64,000 nt of DNA from Kutzneria buriramensis (GTDB lineage Bacteria; Actinomycetota; Actinomycetes; Mycobacteriales; Pseudonocardiaceae), in assembly GCF_003387475.1 (NCBI RefSeq), contig NZ_QUNO01000005.1, forward strand, positions 1 through 64,000, written 5' to 3'. The translations under genes and the position numbers were made by a program. Shown one piece after another: positions 18,437 through 25,889 of the stretch. The notes under the pieces are model-generated. The model was not told where the DNA came from. It saw only the letters and a list, made by a program, of their open reading frames with translations, and searched no databases. Position 1 is the stretch's first letter; each line of letters opens with the position of its first letter.

Positions 18437-18868
18437 ATGTTGGTGCGCACGGATCCGTTCCGCGACCTGGAGCGGCTGATGTTCGGTACGGGCGCCACCC
18501 GCGTGCGCCGTTTCGACAGCGGCTCGGCGGCCATTCCGATGGACGCCTTCCGCAAGGGCGACGAGTTCGTCGTCACCTTCGACCTGCCGGGCGTGACCCC
18601 GGAGTCGATCGACGTCAACGTCGAGCGCAACGTGCTGACCGTGACGGCGCAGCGGCCGGCGGTCAAGGACGACGAGGCCCGGTGGCAGATCGCGGAGCGG
18701 CCGACCGGCACGTTCACGCGGCGCGTGCGCCTCGGCGAGGCGCTGGACCGCGACGGCATCCAGGCCAACTACGACGCGGGTGTGCTCACCCTGCGCGTGC
18801 CGGTGGTGGAGCAGGCCCAGTCCCGCAAGATCGCGGTGACCGCGGGCGCCCCGGCCATCGAGGCCTGA
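18437..18868 (+). CDS. Hsp20/alpha-crystallin family small heat-shock protein
   Basis: 143 residues, the usual size. The alpha-crystallin domain covers about 30-135 with FDLPGVTPESIDVNVERNVL, RPTGTFTRRVRLGEALD and the end motif AGVLTLRVPV; the C-terminal I/V-X-I/V anchor appears as KIAV. It holds unfolding proteins for other chaperones. GAGAGGGG upstream serves as ribosome-binding site. A HAIR-like site upstream predicts heat induction through HspR. Confidence 0.93.
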   Translation: MLVRTDPFRDLERLMFGTGATRVRRFDSGSAAIPMDAFRKGDEFVVTFDLPGVTPESIDVNVERNVLTVTAQRPAVKDDEARWQIAERPTGTFTRRVRLGEALDRDGIQANYDAGVLTLRVPVVEQAQSRKIAVTAGAPAIEA

Positions 18869-18880
18869 TCCCGCAACACC

Positions 18881-18919
18881 CATCCGCCGTGGACAAATTG
18901 TCCACGGCGGATGTACTGT
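18881..18919 (+). promoter_or_regulatory. 33-bp near-perfect palindrome containing a promoter
   Basis: CATCCGCCGTGGACAA (18881-18896) is mirrored perfectly at 18898-18913 around one central base. Inside it TGGACA (18890-18895) is a good -35, and TACTGT (18914-18919) a -10 after an 18-nt spacer, 7 nt before the GTG at 18927. The half motif TGTCCAC recurs at 18899 and 18917. An operator for the regulator at 18927 is my first reading; in RNA the palindrome would also terminate the hsp20 message. Confidence 0.6.
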
Positions 18920-18926
18920 CCACAGC

Positions 18927-19559
18927 GTGTCCCCGATGGCCGACCGGCTGGCCCCGGTGTGCGAGGCGATCGCCCGCCTGCTCTCACCGCACGCCGAGGT
19001 GGTGCTGCACGACCCGGCCACGGACTCGGTCCTGGCCATCTGGAACCCGCTGTCGAAACGGACCGTGGGCGACCCGTCCCTGCTCGGCGAGCTCGACGAG
19101 CTCACGCCGGTCGGCACGGACGTCTACGGTCCGTACCCCAAGTCGCTGCCCGACGGGCGGCGGCTTTCCAGTGTCAGCGCGGTGATCCGCGACGGGGAAG
19201 GCCGCCCGGAGGCGGTGCTGTGCGTGAACGTGGACCGCTCCGCGTTCGACGCCGCGGCCCGCATCCTGGCGGCCTTCGCCGCACCGGCGACCGCCCAGCC
19301 GGCGGCGCTGTTCGCCGGCGACTGGACCGAACGCCTCAACGAGACCGTCGCCGATTTCGTCCGGGACAAGGGCGCCACCCTCGACGGACTGTCCAAATCG
19401 GACCGGGTGGAGCTGGTGGCGGAGCTGGACGCCGCCGGCGTGTTCGACCAGCGGCGGTCCGTGCCGACGGTGGCCCGCGCGATGGGCCTGTCCCGCTCGG
19501 CGGTCTACCAACTGCTCGCGCTGAGCCGCAAGGAGCCCGCCGATGCCGACCCTGCCTGA
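18927..19559 (+). CDS. PAS and helix-turn-helix regulator, YheO/DauR type
   Basis: About 210 residues. The N-terminal YheO-like PAS domain carries PHAEVVLHDPATDSVLAIWN and GPYPKSLPDGRRLSSVSAVI; a C-terminal HTH at 170-200 reads VPTVARAMGLSRSAVYQLL. DauR of Pseudomonas, a member of this family, represses D-arginine catabolism. The GTG start is fixed by the promoter ending 7 nt upstream; ATG 18936 is the alternative. The gene overlaps the aminotransferase by 17 nt, so regulator and amino-acid enzymes are one unit. Confidence 0.88.
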   Translation: MSPMADRLAPVCEAIARLLSPHAEVVLHDPATDSVLAIWNPLSKRTVGDPSLLGELDELTPVGTDVYGPYPKSLPDGRRLSSVSAVIRDGEGRPEAVLCVNVDRSAFDAAARILAAFAAPATAQPAALFAGDWTERLNETVADFVRDKGATLDGLSKSDRVELVAELDAAGVFDQRRSVPTVARAMGLSRSAVYQLLALSRKEPADADPA

Positions 19560-20670
19560 CTTCCGACTGGAAACCTACTTCTCCACCTGGGAGTTCACCG
19601 CCCGCTACCACCTCACGGCGTCGGACGCGCAGACGGTGTCGCTGGCGGACCTGCTGGCGATGGCCGACGACGACGGCCGGCGGCGCTGGGAGTCGCTTTC
19701 CCTGGGCTACACCGAAACCCGCGGCCTGCCGGCGCTGCGCGAGGAGATCGCCGCGACGTACGAGCAGGTCGCGCCGGAGGACGTGCTCTGCTTCGCCGGC
19801 GCGGAAGAGGCCATCTACCTGGCGATGCAGGTGCTGCTGACGCCGTCCGACCACGCCGTCGTGCTGACGCCGAACTACCAGGCGGCGGAGACGATCCCGT
19901 TGGCACTGTGCGAGGTCACGGGCGTTCCGCTGCGTGAGGACGACGGCTGGGCGCTGGACGTGGACGCCGTCGAGGCGGCGCTGCGGCCGAACACCCGGCT
20001 GGTGTCGGTGAACTTCCCGAACAACCCGACGGGCGCGGTGCCGGACGTCGAATCGTGGGCGCGGCTGATCGCACTGTGCGACGAGCGGGGCATCACGCTG
20101 TTCAGCGACGAGGTGTACCGCGGCCTCGAACTCGACCGGCCGTCGCTGCCACAGGCGGCGGACCTCTCCGCCACCGCGTTGTCGCTGAACGTCATGTCGA
20201 AGGCGTACGGGCTGCCGGGGCTGCGGATCGGCTGGATCGCCTGCCGCGACCGGAGCCTGCTGGACCGGCTGGAGCGGGCCAAGCACTACACGTCGATCTG
20301 CAACTCCGCGCCGAGCGAGGTCCTCGCGCTGATCGGGCTGCGCGCCCGGGATCGTCTGCTGGCCAGGAACCGGGACATCGCGGCGGCCAATCTGCCGTTG
20401 TTCGAGGCGTTCTTCGGCCGGCGGCCGGACCTGTTCGACTGGGAGCGGCCGCAGGGCGGCTGCGTGTGCTTCCCCCGCTACCTCGGTGCCGACGGGGTCG
20501 AGGCGATGTGCGCCGATCTCGTCAAGGAAGTCGGCGTTCTCCTGCTGCCGTCGAGCATCTACCGCTCCGAGCTGACCGCGACGCCGACGGACCGGTTCCG
20601 GGTCGGAGTCGGCCGCACCGGGCCGGAGGAGGCGCTCGACCGCTGGGCCGGCTGGCTGGCCCGGCGATGA
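19543..20670 (+). CDS. class I/II PLP-dependent aminotransferase
   Basis: 375 residues. Lys220 in MSKAYGLPGLRIGW is the PLP lysine; NNPTG (160-164), SDEVY (188-192) and the substrate arginine near RFRVGVGR complete the fold-type I set. The amino acid is not deducible. It overlaps the PAS-HTH gene upstream, and its stop shares ATGA with a decayed ornithine cyclodeaminase-like gene. The intact operon probably interconverted an amino acid under control of the DauR-like regulator. Confidence 0.9.
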   Translation: MPTLPDFRLETYFSTWEFTARYHLTASDAQTVSLADLLAMADDDGRRRWESLSLGYTETRGLPALREEIAATYEQVAPEDVLCFAGAEEAIYLAMQVLLTPSDHAVVLTPNYQAAETIPLALCEVTGVPLREDDGWALDVDAVEAALRPNTRLVSVNFPNNPTGAVPDVESWARLIALCDERGITLFSDEVYRGLELDRPSLPQAADLSATALSLNVMSKAYGLPGLRIGWIACRDRSLLDRLERAKHYTSICNSAPSEVLALIGLRARDRLLARNRDIAAANLPLFEAFFGRRPDLFDWERPQGGCVCFPRYLGADGVEAMCADLVKEVGVLLLPSSIYRSELTATPTDRFRVGVGRTGPEEALDRWAGWLARR

Positions 20671-20976
20671 GGATCGTCGACGCCGACGAGATCCGCGCCG
20701 CCGTGCCCCGTCGACGGTGTTCGACGCAGTGAAGGCTGTCGGCCACCGGCATCGGCACCGACAGGCCCGGCAAGGGCGAACTCCCGCCGGAGCTGTTCGC
20801 CGACAACGGTTTGCTGACCGCTTGGCGGACGGCCGCCGCCGGCTCGCTGGTCACCGACGACCACGACCAGTGCCTCGACCACGGCGACGTCGGGACCGGC
20901 GCTCGGTCGCCGCCTCACCGGCATCGGCGCGACCGATGCCGCCGTTTCCAGCGCCGTGTGGGCGCTGCTCCGCTAG
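20667..20976 (+). pseudogene. ornithine cyclodeaminase/mu-crystallin family remnant
   Basis: Starting at the ATGA junction, frame 1 reads MRIVDADEIRAAVP and then stops. The next frame reads STVFDAVKAV; further on come ELPPELFADNGLLTAWRTAA and, at the end, TGIGATDAAVSSAVWALLR before a TAG. These match the start, the LTxxRTAAAG motif and the C-terminus of ornithine cyclodeaminase-like proteins (normally over 300 residues), separated by frameshifts and deletions within 310 bp. The gene is dead but its operon position is preserved. Confidence 0.7.
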
Positions 20977-20986
20977 GTTCGAACGT

Positions 20987-21547
20987 ATGATCGCAGACCT
21001 TCGCCGCTACCTCCAGGAATCCCGCGACCGGGTGGTGTCCCGGCTGGACGGCCTGAGCGAGTACGACATCCGGCGGCCCATGACACCCACCGGCACCAAC
21101 CTGCTCGGCCTGGTCAAGCACCTCGCCGGCGTCGAGTTCGGCTACCTCGGCGACAGCGTCGGCCGGCCCACGCCCGTCACGATTCCCTGGTACGAGGACG
21201 GATCCGTGTGGGACGGCGCCGACATGTGGGCCACCGCCGACGAGTCCCGGGACGAGCTGCTCGACCTGTACCGACGCGCCTGGCGGCACAGCGACGAGTC
21301 CATCGAGCAGCTCGGCCTCGACGCGCCGGCCACCGTGTCCTGGTGGGCCGAGGACAAGCGGCAGACCACGCTGGGCTCCGTGCTGGTGCGCACCCTCACC
21401 GACACCGCCCAGCACGCCGGCCAGGCCGACATCATCCGGGAGACGATCGACGGCCTCGGCGGCAAGGACCAGACCGAGATGGGCGACGCCGGATACTGGG
21501 AGCGCTACGTCGCCGGCATCCAGGCCGCGGCCGACCGCCACCGGTAG
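20987..21547 (+). CDS. DinB superfamily protein
   Basis: 186-residue four-helix protein of the DinB/YfiT type (DUF664-like). It has TGTNLLGLVKHLAGVEFGYL in the second helix, a central VSWWAEDK and TDTAQHAGQADIIRE near the C-terminus. His in LVKHL and in QHAGQ occupy the positions of the metal-binding triad. These proteins are thiol-dependent S-transferase-like enzymes or of unknown role. A -10 TAGGTT (20974-20979) 7 nt before the ATG indicates its own leaderless promoter. Confidence 0.85.
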   Translation: MIADLRRYLQESRDRVVSRLDGLSEYDIRRPMTPTGTNLLGLVKHLAGVEFGYLGDSVGRPTPVTIPWYEDGSVWDGADMWATADESRDELLDLYRRAWRHSDESIEQLGLDAPATVSWWAEDKRQTTLGSVLVRTLTDTAQHAGQADIIRETIDGLGGKDQTEMGDAGYWERYVAGIQAAADRHR

Positions 21548-21555
21548 TCGCTCTG

Positions 21556-21574
21556 CCCGAAACCGGATTTCGGG
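21556..21574 (+). terminator. short hairpin after the DinB-like gene
   Basis: CCCGAAA (21556-21562) and TTTCGGG (21568-21574) form a perfect 7-bp stem with a 5-nt loop, 8 nt after the stop codon. No T tract follows. Confidence 0.55.
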
Positions 21575-21582
21575 GTGACGGT

Positions 21583-21600
21583 GAGCGGGACTCGCGGGGG
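21583..21600. repeat. solo arm of the CGCGAGTCGCGCTC repeat family
   Basis: GAGCGGGACTCGCGGGGG is identical to the copy at 55057-55074 and one base from the canonical arm GAGCGCGACTCGCGGGGG. It sits in a 189-bp gap between genes; I see nothing else definite in 21601-21736. Confidence 0.6.
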
Positions 21601-21736
21601 AACGTCACATGGTCCGACGTGCCGGGACGGTCGGCGACCCGGCCAATTCGGGCAAGGGCCGGAAGTCACGTCCAGCCGGCCCGCGCGGTGCTAACTTGCA
21701 GTCCGTCAGCAGCGGCCCTAGCAGGGGGTTGGACCG

Positions 21737-22729
21737 GTGATCGCCTCGACGCAGACGGACAGGTTCGCCGCGTATCTCCGGATGTTGAAGGACCGCAGCG
21801 GGCGGGGCTTCGACCGGTTGGGCAAGCAGGCCGGCGTGAGCGGGTCCAGCCTGCACCGGTACTGCTCGGGCCTGAGCGTGCCGACGGACTACCGGGTGGT
21901 GCACAGCTTCGCCAAGGTGTGCGGGGCCAGCGCGGACGAGTTGCGGGAGCTGCACCAGCTGTGGGCGCTCGCCGACACCGAGCGGGACTCGCCGCCGCCC
22001 CCGCCGCAGCAGGAACAGGAACCGGAGCCGGAGCCGCCCAAGGCGCGAAGATGGCTGACCTCGCGGTACGCCGTGGTCGCGGCGGTGGCGGCGGTGCTGC
22101 TCGCGGGCGGCCTGGTGTGGCTGACCCGTGCCGCCAGCAGCGCGGAGGGCCTGCCCAATCCCGATAACGGCAAGGTGCTGTTCTCGGCCGGCTGCCAGTC
22201 CACGGTCAGCATGGGCGAGCACGACGAGTGCGTGAACGAGGTGCAGTCGCTGCTGGTCAAGGCCCATACGACGATGTCGGTGGACAGCGACTTCGGCCCG
22301 GAGACGCTGCGCAAGGTGACGGCGTTCCAGGTGCTGGCCGGGCTGCCGCCGAAGGGCGTGGTGGACCCGCCCACCAAGGAGGCGCTGTACGCCGGCAACG
22401 TGTCCATGGCGACCTGGCCGCAGCAGCAGGTGGAGCAGAAGATCCGCGCGGTGTTCACGGAGGCCCCGGACACGGCGGTGGCGATCGCCCGCTGCGCGTC
22501 CTTCCTCGACCCGCTCTACGTGCTGCCCAACACCAACGGCAGCCGCAACTGGGGCGTCTTCCAGATCTCCGACCTGCGCCTGCACCAGTACGGCGGCACG
22601 CCGCGCACGGCGTTCGACCCGGCGTGGAACATCGAGACGGCGCACAAGCTGTGGGCCGTGAACCACGACTTCCACGACTGGCCGTCCTGCCAGGCGGCGC
22701 TGACCTCGTCGCCGACGCCCACGCCCTAG
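21737..22729 (+). CDS. membrane-anchored HTH protein with peptidoglycan-binding and lysozyme-like domains
   Basis: 330 residues in four parts. An XRE-like HTH (about 8-65, LGKQAGVSGSSLHRYCSGL) is followed by a Pro/Glu-rich hinge (84-102), one transmembrane helix (111-130) and an extracytoplasmic peptidoglycan-binding domain (about 150-225, SDFGPETLRKVTAFQ). A C-terminal SLT/lysozyme-like region has SRNWGVFQISD. An inside HTH tied to an outside wall-binding domain suggests a sensor of wall state. It faces the wall-hydrolase operon tail to tail. GTG 21737 follows a G-rich ribosome-binding site. Confidence 0.8.
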   Translation: MIASTQTDRFAAYLRMLKDRSGRGFDRLGKQAGVSGSSLHRYCSGLSVPTDYRVVHSFAKVCGASADELRELHQLWALADTERDSPPPPPQQEQEPEPEPPKARRWLTSRYAVVAAVAAVLLAGGLVWLTRAASSAEGLPNPDNGKVLFSAGCQSTVSMGEHDECVNEVQSLLVKAHTTMSVDSDFGPETLRKVTAFQVLAGLPPKGVVDPPTKEALYAGNVSMATWPQQQVEQKIRAVFTEAPDTAVAIARCASFLDPLYVLPNTNGSRNWGVFQISDLRLHQYGGTPRTAFDPAWNIETAHKLWAVNHDFHDWPSCQAALTSSPTPTP

Positions 22730-22772
22730 GGCAGAGCCCAGAGCAAAGAGCCGGAGCAAAGACACAGGGCAG

Positions 22773-22805
22773 AGCCGGAAGCCGTCCCCAGCGCGGCTTC
22801 CGGCT
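22773..22805. terminator. bidirectional hairpin between convergent wall genes
   Basis: AGCCGGAAGCC (22773-22783) and GGCTTCCGGCT (22795-22805) form a perfect 11-bp stem with an 11-nt loop, 43 nt after one stop and 14 nt after the other. Before it lie AG-rich imperfect repeats (GAGCAAAGA, GGGCAGAGCC). Confidence 0.75.
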
Positions 22806-22819
22806 ACCCCCGGTTCAGG

Positions 22820-23560
22820 TCAGATCGTGCCGTCCTCCCACCACCACGCGCGGCCCAGGTCGGCCCGCGAGTCCACGTGCTGGTGGTCGGTCTCCCACTT
22901 CTCCAGCCCGGAGAAGCCGCAGGTCTCGGCGTGCTGGTAGACGGTCTTGTTGGACACGCCGGGCACGTCCAGGTCGGCGGCGTTGCCGTAGAGGTGCATG
23001 CTGTCGCTGGCCCCGCCGATGTCCTTGTTGTGCTGGATGGAGCGGAAGCCGGAGTTCACCGTGATCGGCTTGTCGCCGAGCTTCTTGCGCAGCGCCTCCA
23101 GCTTGTACATGAGGCGGCGCGCGTTCTCCTTCGCGGCGGCGGCGCTCACCTTGCCGTCGTTGAAGGTGCCGCTGACCCGGTCGGTGAAGTCGCTCCAGTT
23201 GAAGTGCAGGGTGGAGCCGTCGGACTGCTCCAGCGCGTTCAGCTTGGCCTGCGTGTTCGCGCCGACCTCGCCGTCCACCAGGAGGCCGTAGGCGGCCTGG
23301 AAGCGCCTGACGGCGGCGTCCGTGCCGGGGCCGAAGTCGCCGTCGATGCCGACCCGGGTCTGGCTGGCGTGGTCGGCGGCCCAGCCGGCGACGCGGATCT
23401 GGAGCTCGGTGACGTCACTGCCGGTCATGCCCTGCTTGAGGGTGCGCGACCAGCCGTACGCCTGCGCGGTGCCGGCCAGCAGCGTCGGGGCGACCACCAC
23501 GGCCGCGCCGACCGCCAGCGCGCCACGCAGCATGGACCGGCGGCTCATGGAGAGGGTCAT
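22820..23560 (-). CDS. Tat-exported M15-type D-Ala-D-Ala carboxypeptidase with peptidoglycan-binding domain
   Basis: 246 residues. A Tat signal (SRRSML at 6-11, then a hydrophobic stretch ending TAQA) precedes a peptidoglycan-binding domain (about 42-110, GDFGPGTDAAVRRFQAA). Then comes a zinc peptidase domain of the M15/VanY_2 group with SMHLYGNAADLDV (187-199) and DHQHVD (225-230); His189, Asp196 and His228 are the likely ligands. It trims stem peptides outside the membrane, like the Streptomyces albus G enzyme. It is the last gene of the four-gene wall operon. Confidence 0.88.
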   Translation of the reverse strand: MTLSMSRRSMLRGALAVGAAVVVAPTLLAGTAQAYGWSRTLKQGMTGSDVTELQIRVAGWAADHASQTRVGIDGDFGPGTDAAVRRFQAAYGLLVDGEVGANTQAKLNALEQSDGSTLHFNWSDFTDRVSGTFNDGKVSAAAAKENARRLMYKLEALRKKLGDKPITVNSGFRSIQHNKDIGGASDSMHLYGNAADLDVPGVSNKTVYQHAETCGFSGLEKWETDHQHVDSRADLGRAWWWEDGTI

Positions 23561-23570
23561 CGTCGTCCTT

Positions 23571-23969
23571 TCAGAAGGCCAGCTGGAAGTGGACCAGCTG
23601 CGAGTCGGTGTCGTAGGCGTGGACGCGCAGCTTGAAGTGGGTGCCGTCCTTGACGTCGGTGGCGACGGTCAGCCACGGCGGGCCCATGGTCTGGTAGGCG
23701 TTGTCGTTGTTGCACAACGTCGTGTGGTCGACGAACACGACGCAGGCATCGAGGAACTCGCCGTTGTCGGTGGTCAGCCGCATGTTGATGTCCTTGCACC
23801 GCGAGCTGGTGGTGTACGTGCCGTACTCCACGGCCGCGGTCGAGTAGTGGTACGTCAGCGAGATCGCGCCGCCGTAGCAGCTGGTCGCCGGCTGCGCCGA
23901 CGCCGGCATCGCGGTGAGCCCGAGCAGCGCGAGCGCGGCGACCAGCGCCGGCACGAGTCTGCGGATCAT
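23571..23969 (-). CDS. secreted four-cysteine protein, paralogue B
   Basis: 132 residues with a signal peptide cut after ASA (about residue 25). The mature part shares with its upstream neighbour CYGGA, SSRC-x-DINMRLT, ACVVF-x-DHT and TVATDV-x-DGT-x-F. Cys31, 58, 76 and 86 recur in the neighbour with intervals 18 and 10 conserved, so two disulfides are likely. The fold looks like a small beta protein. I do not recognise a family. It lies 14 nt after paralogue A and 10 nt before the M15 gene in the wall operon. Confidence 0.75.
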   Translation of the reverse strand: MIRRLVPALVAALALLGLTAMPASAQPATSCYGGAISLTYHYSTAAVEYGTYTTSSRCKDINMRLTTDNGEFLDACVVFVDHTTLCNNDNAYQTMGPPWLTVATDVKDGTHFKLRVHAYDTDSQLVHFQLAF

Positions 23970-23983
23970 GGGGAACTCCGTTC

Positions 23984-24361
23984 CTAGAAAGCGATCTGGA
24001 CCGTTGCGTCGTCGCCCTCCAGCGGCACGCCGAGCAGCACCTCGAAGCGGGTGCCGTCGAGCACGTCGGTGGCGATGGTGCGCCAGCTGCCCTTCGGGAC
24101 CGTGGTCCACCGGTTGCAGTCCTGGGTGTGGTCGATGAACACCACGCACGCGTACACCTCCGCGCTGGTGCCGGCGGTCAGCCGCATGTTGATGTCCGTG
24201 CACCGACTCGACGCCGTGTAGGGGCCGAAGAAGGCGCCGTCGCCGTAGTGCAAGGTGGCGGCCCCGCCGTAGCAGCTGGTGGCGGAGGCGTGCGCCGGCA
24301 CGACCATCGCGGTGGCCGCGACCAGCGCCGCGGTGGCCACCAGCGCTGCCGGCGCCCTCAT
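23984..24361 (-). CDS. secreted four-cysteine protein, paralogue A
   Basis: 125 residues with a signal peptide ending AHA (about 26). The mature chain has Cys30, 54, 72 and 82 in the same frame of motifs as paralogue B (CYGGA, SSRCTDINMRLT, ACVVFIDHT, TIATDVLDGTRF). Its ATG overlaps the stop of the GH25 lysozyme gene (ATGA), implying coupled synthesis. The tandem pair arose by duplication. A role in binding wall material or modulating the hydrolases is inference from context only. Confidence 0.75.
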   Translation of the reverse strand: MRAPAALVATAALVAATAMVVPAHASATSCYGGAATLHYGDGAFFGPYTASSRCTDINMRLTAGTSAEVYACVVFIDHTQDCNRWTTVPKGSWRTIATDVLDGTRFEVLLGVPLEGDDATVQIAF

Positions 24362-25689
24362 CGGTTGGCCAGGCGGTCCAGGTCCGCCTGGGTGCCATTG
24401 AAGACGTCGGCGGTCGAAGGCGCCTGGAGGCCGTCGGGGACGGCGGCGTCGGTGTACTGCCACATCAGCCACGTCGACGAGCCGTTGGGCACCGGCGGGG
24501 CAGAGATGGACCGCCGGTAGTCCGCGAGCTGCATCGGATAGCCGCCGAACGCCGTGGTCGAGCCGTAGCAGTCGTCCAGGAAGGACTTCTGCGTGTAGAT
24601 GATCGGCGTGCGGCCGAACGCCGCCTGCACCTTGTTCAGCCACGACTTCACGTCGGCGACGGTGCCGTAGACCGGGCAGCGGCCGGTGCCGTCGTCCATC
24701 CGCTCGAAGTCGAAGATGGGCGGCAGGTCGCCGGGGCGCTTGCCGGTGTAGCCGGTGGCGCGCACCGCCGCGATGAAGCGGTCCGCCTGGTCGCCGCCGG
24801 TGTTGGGGGCGCTGCCGGTGTAGTAGTGGTACGGCGCGACGTCCAAGCCGGCGTTGTGCGCCGCCGGCAGGTCGGTGGCCAGGAACTCGTCCGTCACGTT
24901 GGTGCCGCGCGTCGCCTTGATGGTGGCGATCTCCACGCCGGACGCCTTTACCGCCGCCCAGTTGATCGGGGCGCCGCCGGGGTGCTGGTACTTGGCGGTG
25001 TCGATGCCGTCGATGGCGTAGCCGGCCGGCCTGGGCGGCGCGCAGTACAGGTTGCGGCTGGACCAGTCGGCCAGCTTGGCCCACGTGTTGGGGCCGAGTT
25101 CGCCGTCGGCGTTGAGGTTGGCGCAGCGCTGGAAGTCCTCGACGCGGCCCTGCGTGCCGCCGCCGAAGTTGCCGTCGATCGTCAGCGGCGGGTAGTGCGT
25201 GGCGTCCATGGCCAGGTCGAGGCGGCACTGCGCCTCCTTGACGTCGGCGCCGGTCGCCCCCTGCTTCAACGTCGGCTGTGACGTGCTGTGGCCACACACC
25301 ACCGCCTGCGCGGTCGTGGCGGTGCCCGTGGTGGCGCATTTGTGCGGGTGGGCCGCCCACGTGTTCAGCGCTGCCCACGTGTTCGGGCCGACGACGCCGT
25401 CCACGCCCAGGCCCGCGCACTGCTGGAACACCCGCACGCGGGCCTCCGTCGCCGGCCCGAAGCTGCCGTCCGCGCCGATCGGGGTGTAGCGGCTCGCCTT
25501 GGTGGCGAGGTTGAGCTCGCACTGGGCCTCGACGGTGTCCTCGCCCGTCGAGCCCTGGCGCAGCGTCGGCTGCGCGCTGCTGTGCCCGCAGACGGCGACG
25601 GCAGCCGATGCGGACCCCTCCGCCGCACCCGCCCATGCCGTTACGAGCAGTAGTCCCGCGAGCAGCGGGACCATGGCCCTGATGACCAT
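24358..25689 (-). CDS. secreted GH25 lysozyme with two peptidoglycan-binding domains
   Basis: 443 residues: a signal peptide (to about 29), two PG-binding domains in tandem (about 34-118 and 132-216, each starting VCGHS-x-x-QPTL-x-QG), then a GH25 muramidase domain from 225. YAIDGIDTAKYQ (Asp230), YHYYTGSA and IFDFE (Asp327, Glu329) mark the active site. It cleaves beta-1,4 bonds between MurNAc and GlcNAc. It is the first gene of the operon; GGGGGAAGAG immediately precedes the ATG. Pairs of cysteines in the wall-binding domains suggest disulfides. Confidence 0.88.
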   Translation of the reverse strand: MVIRAMVPLLAGLLLVTAWAGAAEGSASAAVAVCGHSSAQPTLRQGSTGEDTVEAQCELNLATKASRYTPIGADGSFGPATEARVRVFQQCAGLGVDGVVGPNTWAALNTWAAHPHKCATTGTATTAQAVVCGHSTSQPTLKQGATGADVKEAQCRLDLAMDATHYPPLTIDGNFGGGTQGRVEDFQRCANLNADGELGPNTWAKLADWSSRNLYCAPPRPAGYAIDGIDTAKYQHPGGAPINWAAVKASGVEIATIKATRGTNVTDEFLATDLPAAHNAGLDVAPYHYYTGSAPNTGGDQADRFIAAVRATGYTGKRPGDLPPIFDFERMDDGTGRCPVYGTVADVKSWLNKVQAAFGRTPIIYTQKSFLDDCYGSTTAFGGYPMQLADYRRSISAPPVPNGSSTWLMWQYTDAAVPDGLQAPSTADVFNGTQADLDRLANR

Positions 25690-25865
25690 CTCTTCCCCCG
25701 TGGTGAAGGGCCGGGGAGCCCCGGCGGCACGAGGCTGGCATCGGGGTCGGGACGGCGTGGGGCACTGCCACCGAGTTGGGAGGCGGGGACGTTCCGAGGC
25801 CCCTGACCTGCCGGGATGGCGGGTCGCTGGGACGGCGCTGGGACGCCGGAACTGGTGCGACAGCA

Positions 25866-25889
25866 ATTCTCTGACTAGAGTCAGAGAAT
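25866..25889. promoter_or_regulatory. perfect palindrome over the MarR-GNAT promoter and start codon
   Basis: ATTCTCTGACT (25866-25876) and AGTCAGAGAAT (25879-25889) are exact mirror arms around two bases. The -10 TAGAGT (25876-25881) lies inside and the last two bases are the first two of the ATG, so a bound dimer would cover both -10 and start. TGGTGC (25853-25858) is a possible -35. Autoregulation by the MarR domain is inferred. Confidence 0.65.

Noticed and set aside
22729-22772. AG-rich imperfect repeats (GAGCAAAGA, GGGCAGAGCC)
   Set aside because: Too short and irregular for a CRISPR or a defined repeat; probably slippage next to a terminator.
21737-25689. Prophage endolysin cassette
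   Set aside because: No holin, portal, capsid, tail or integrase genes nearby, and the enzymes carry signal peptides typical of host secretion.
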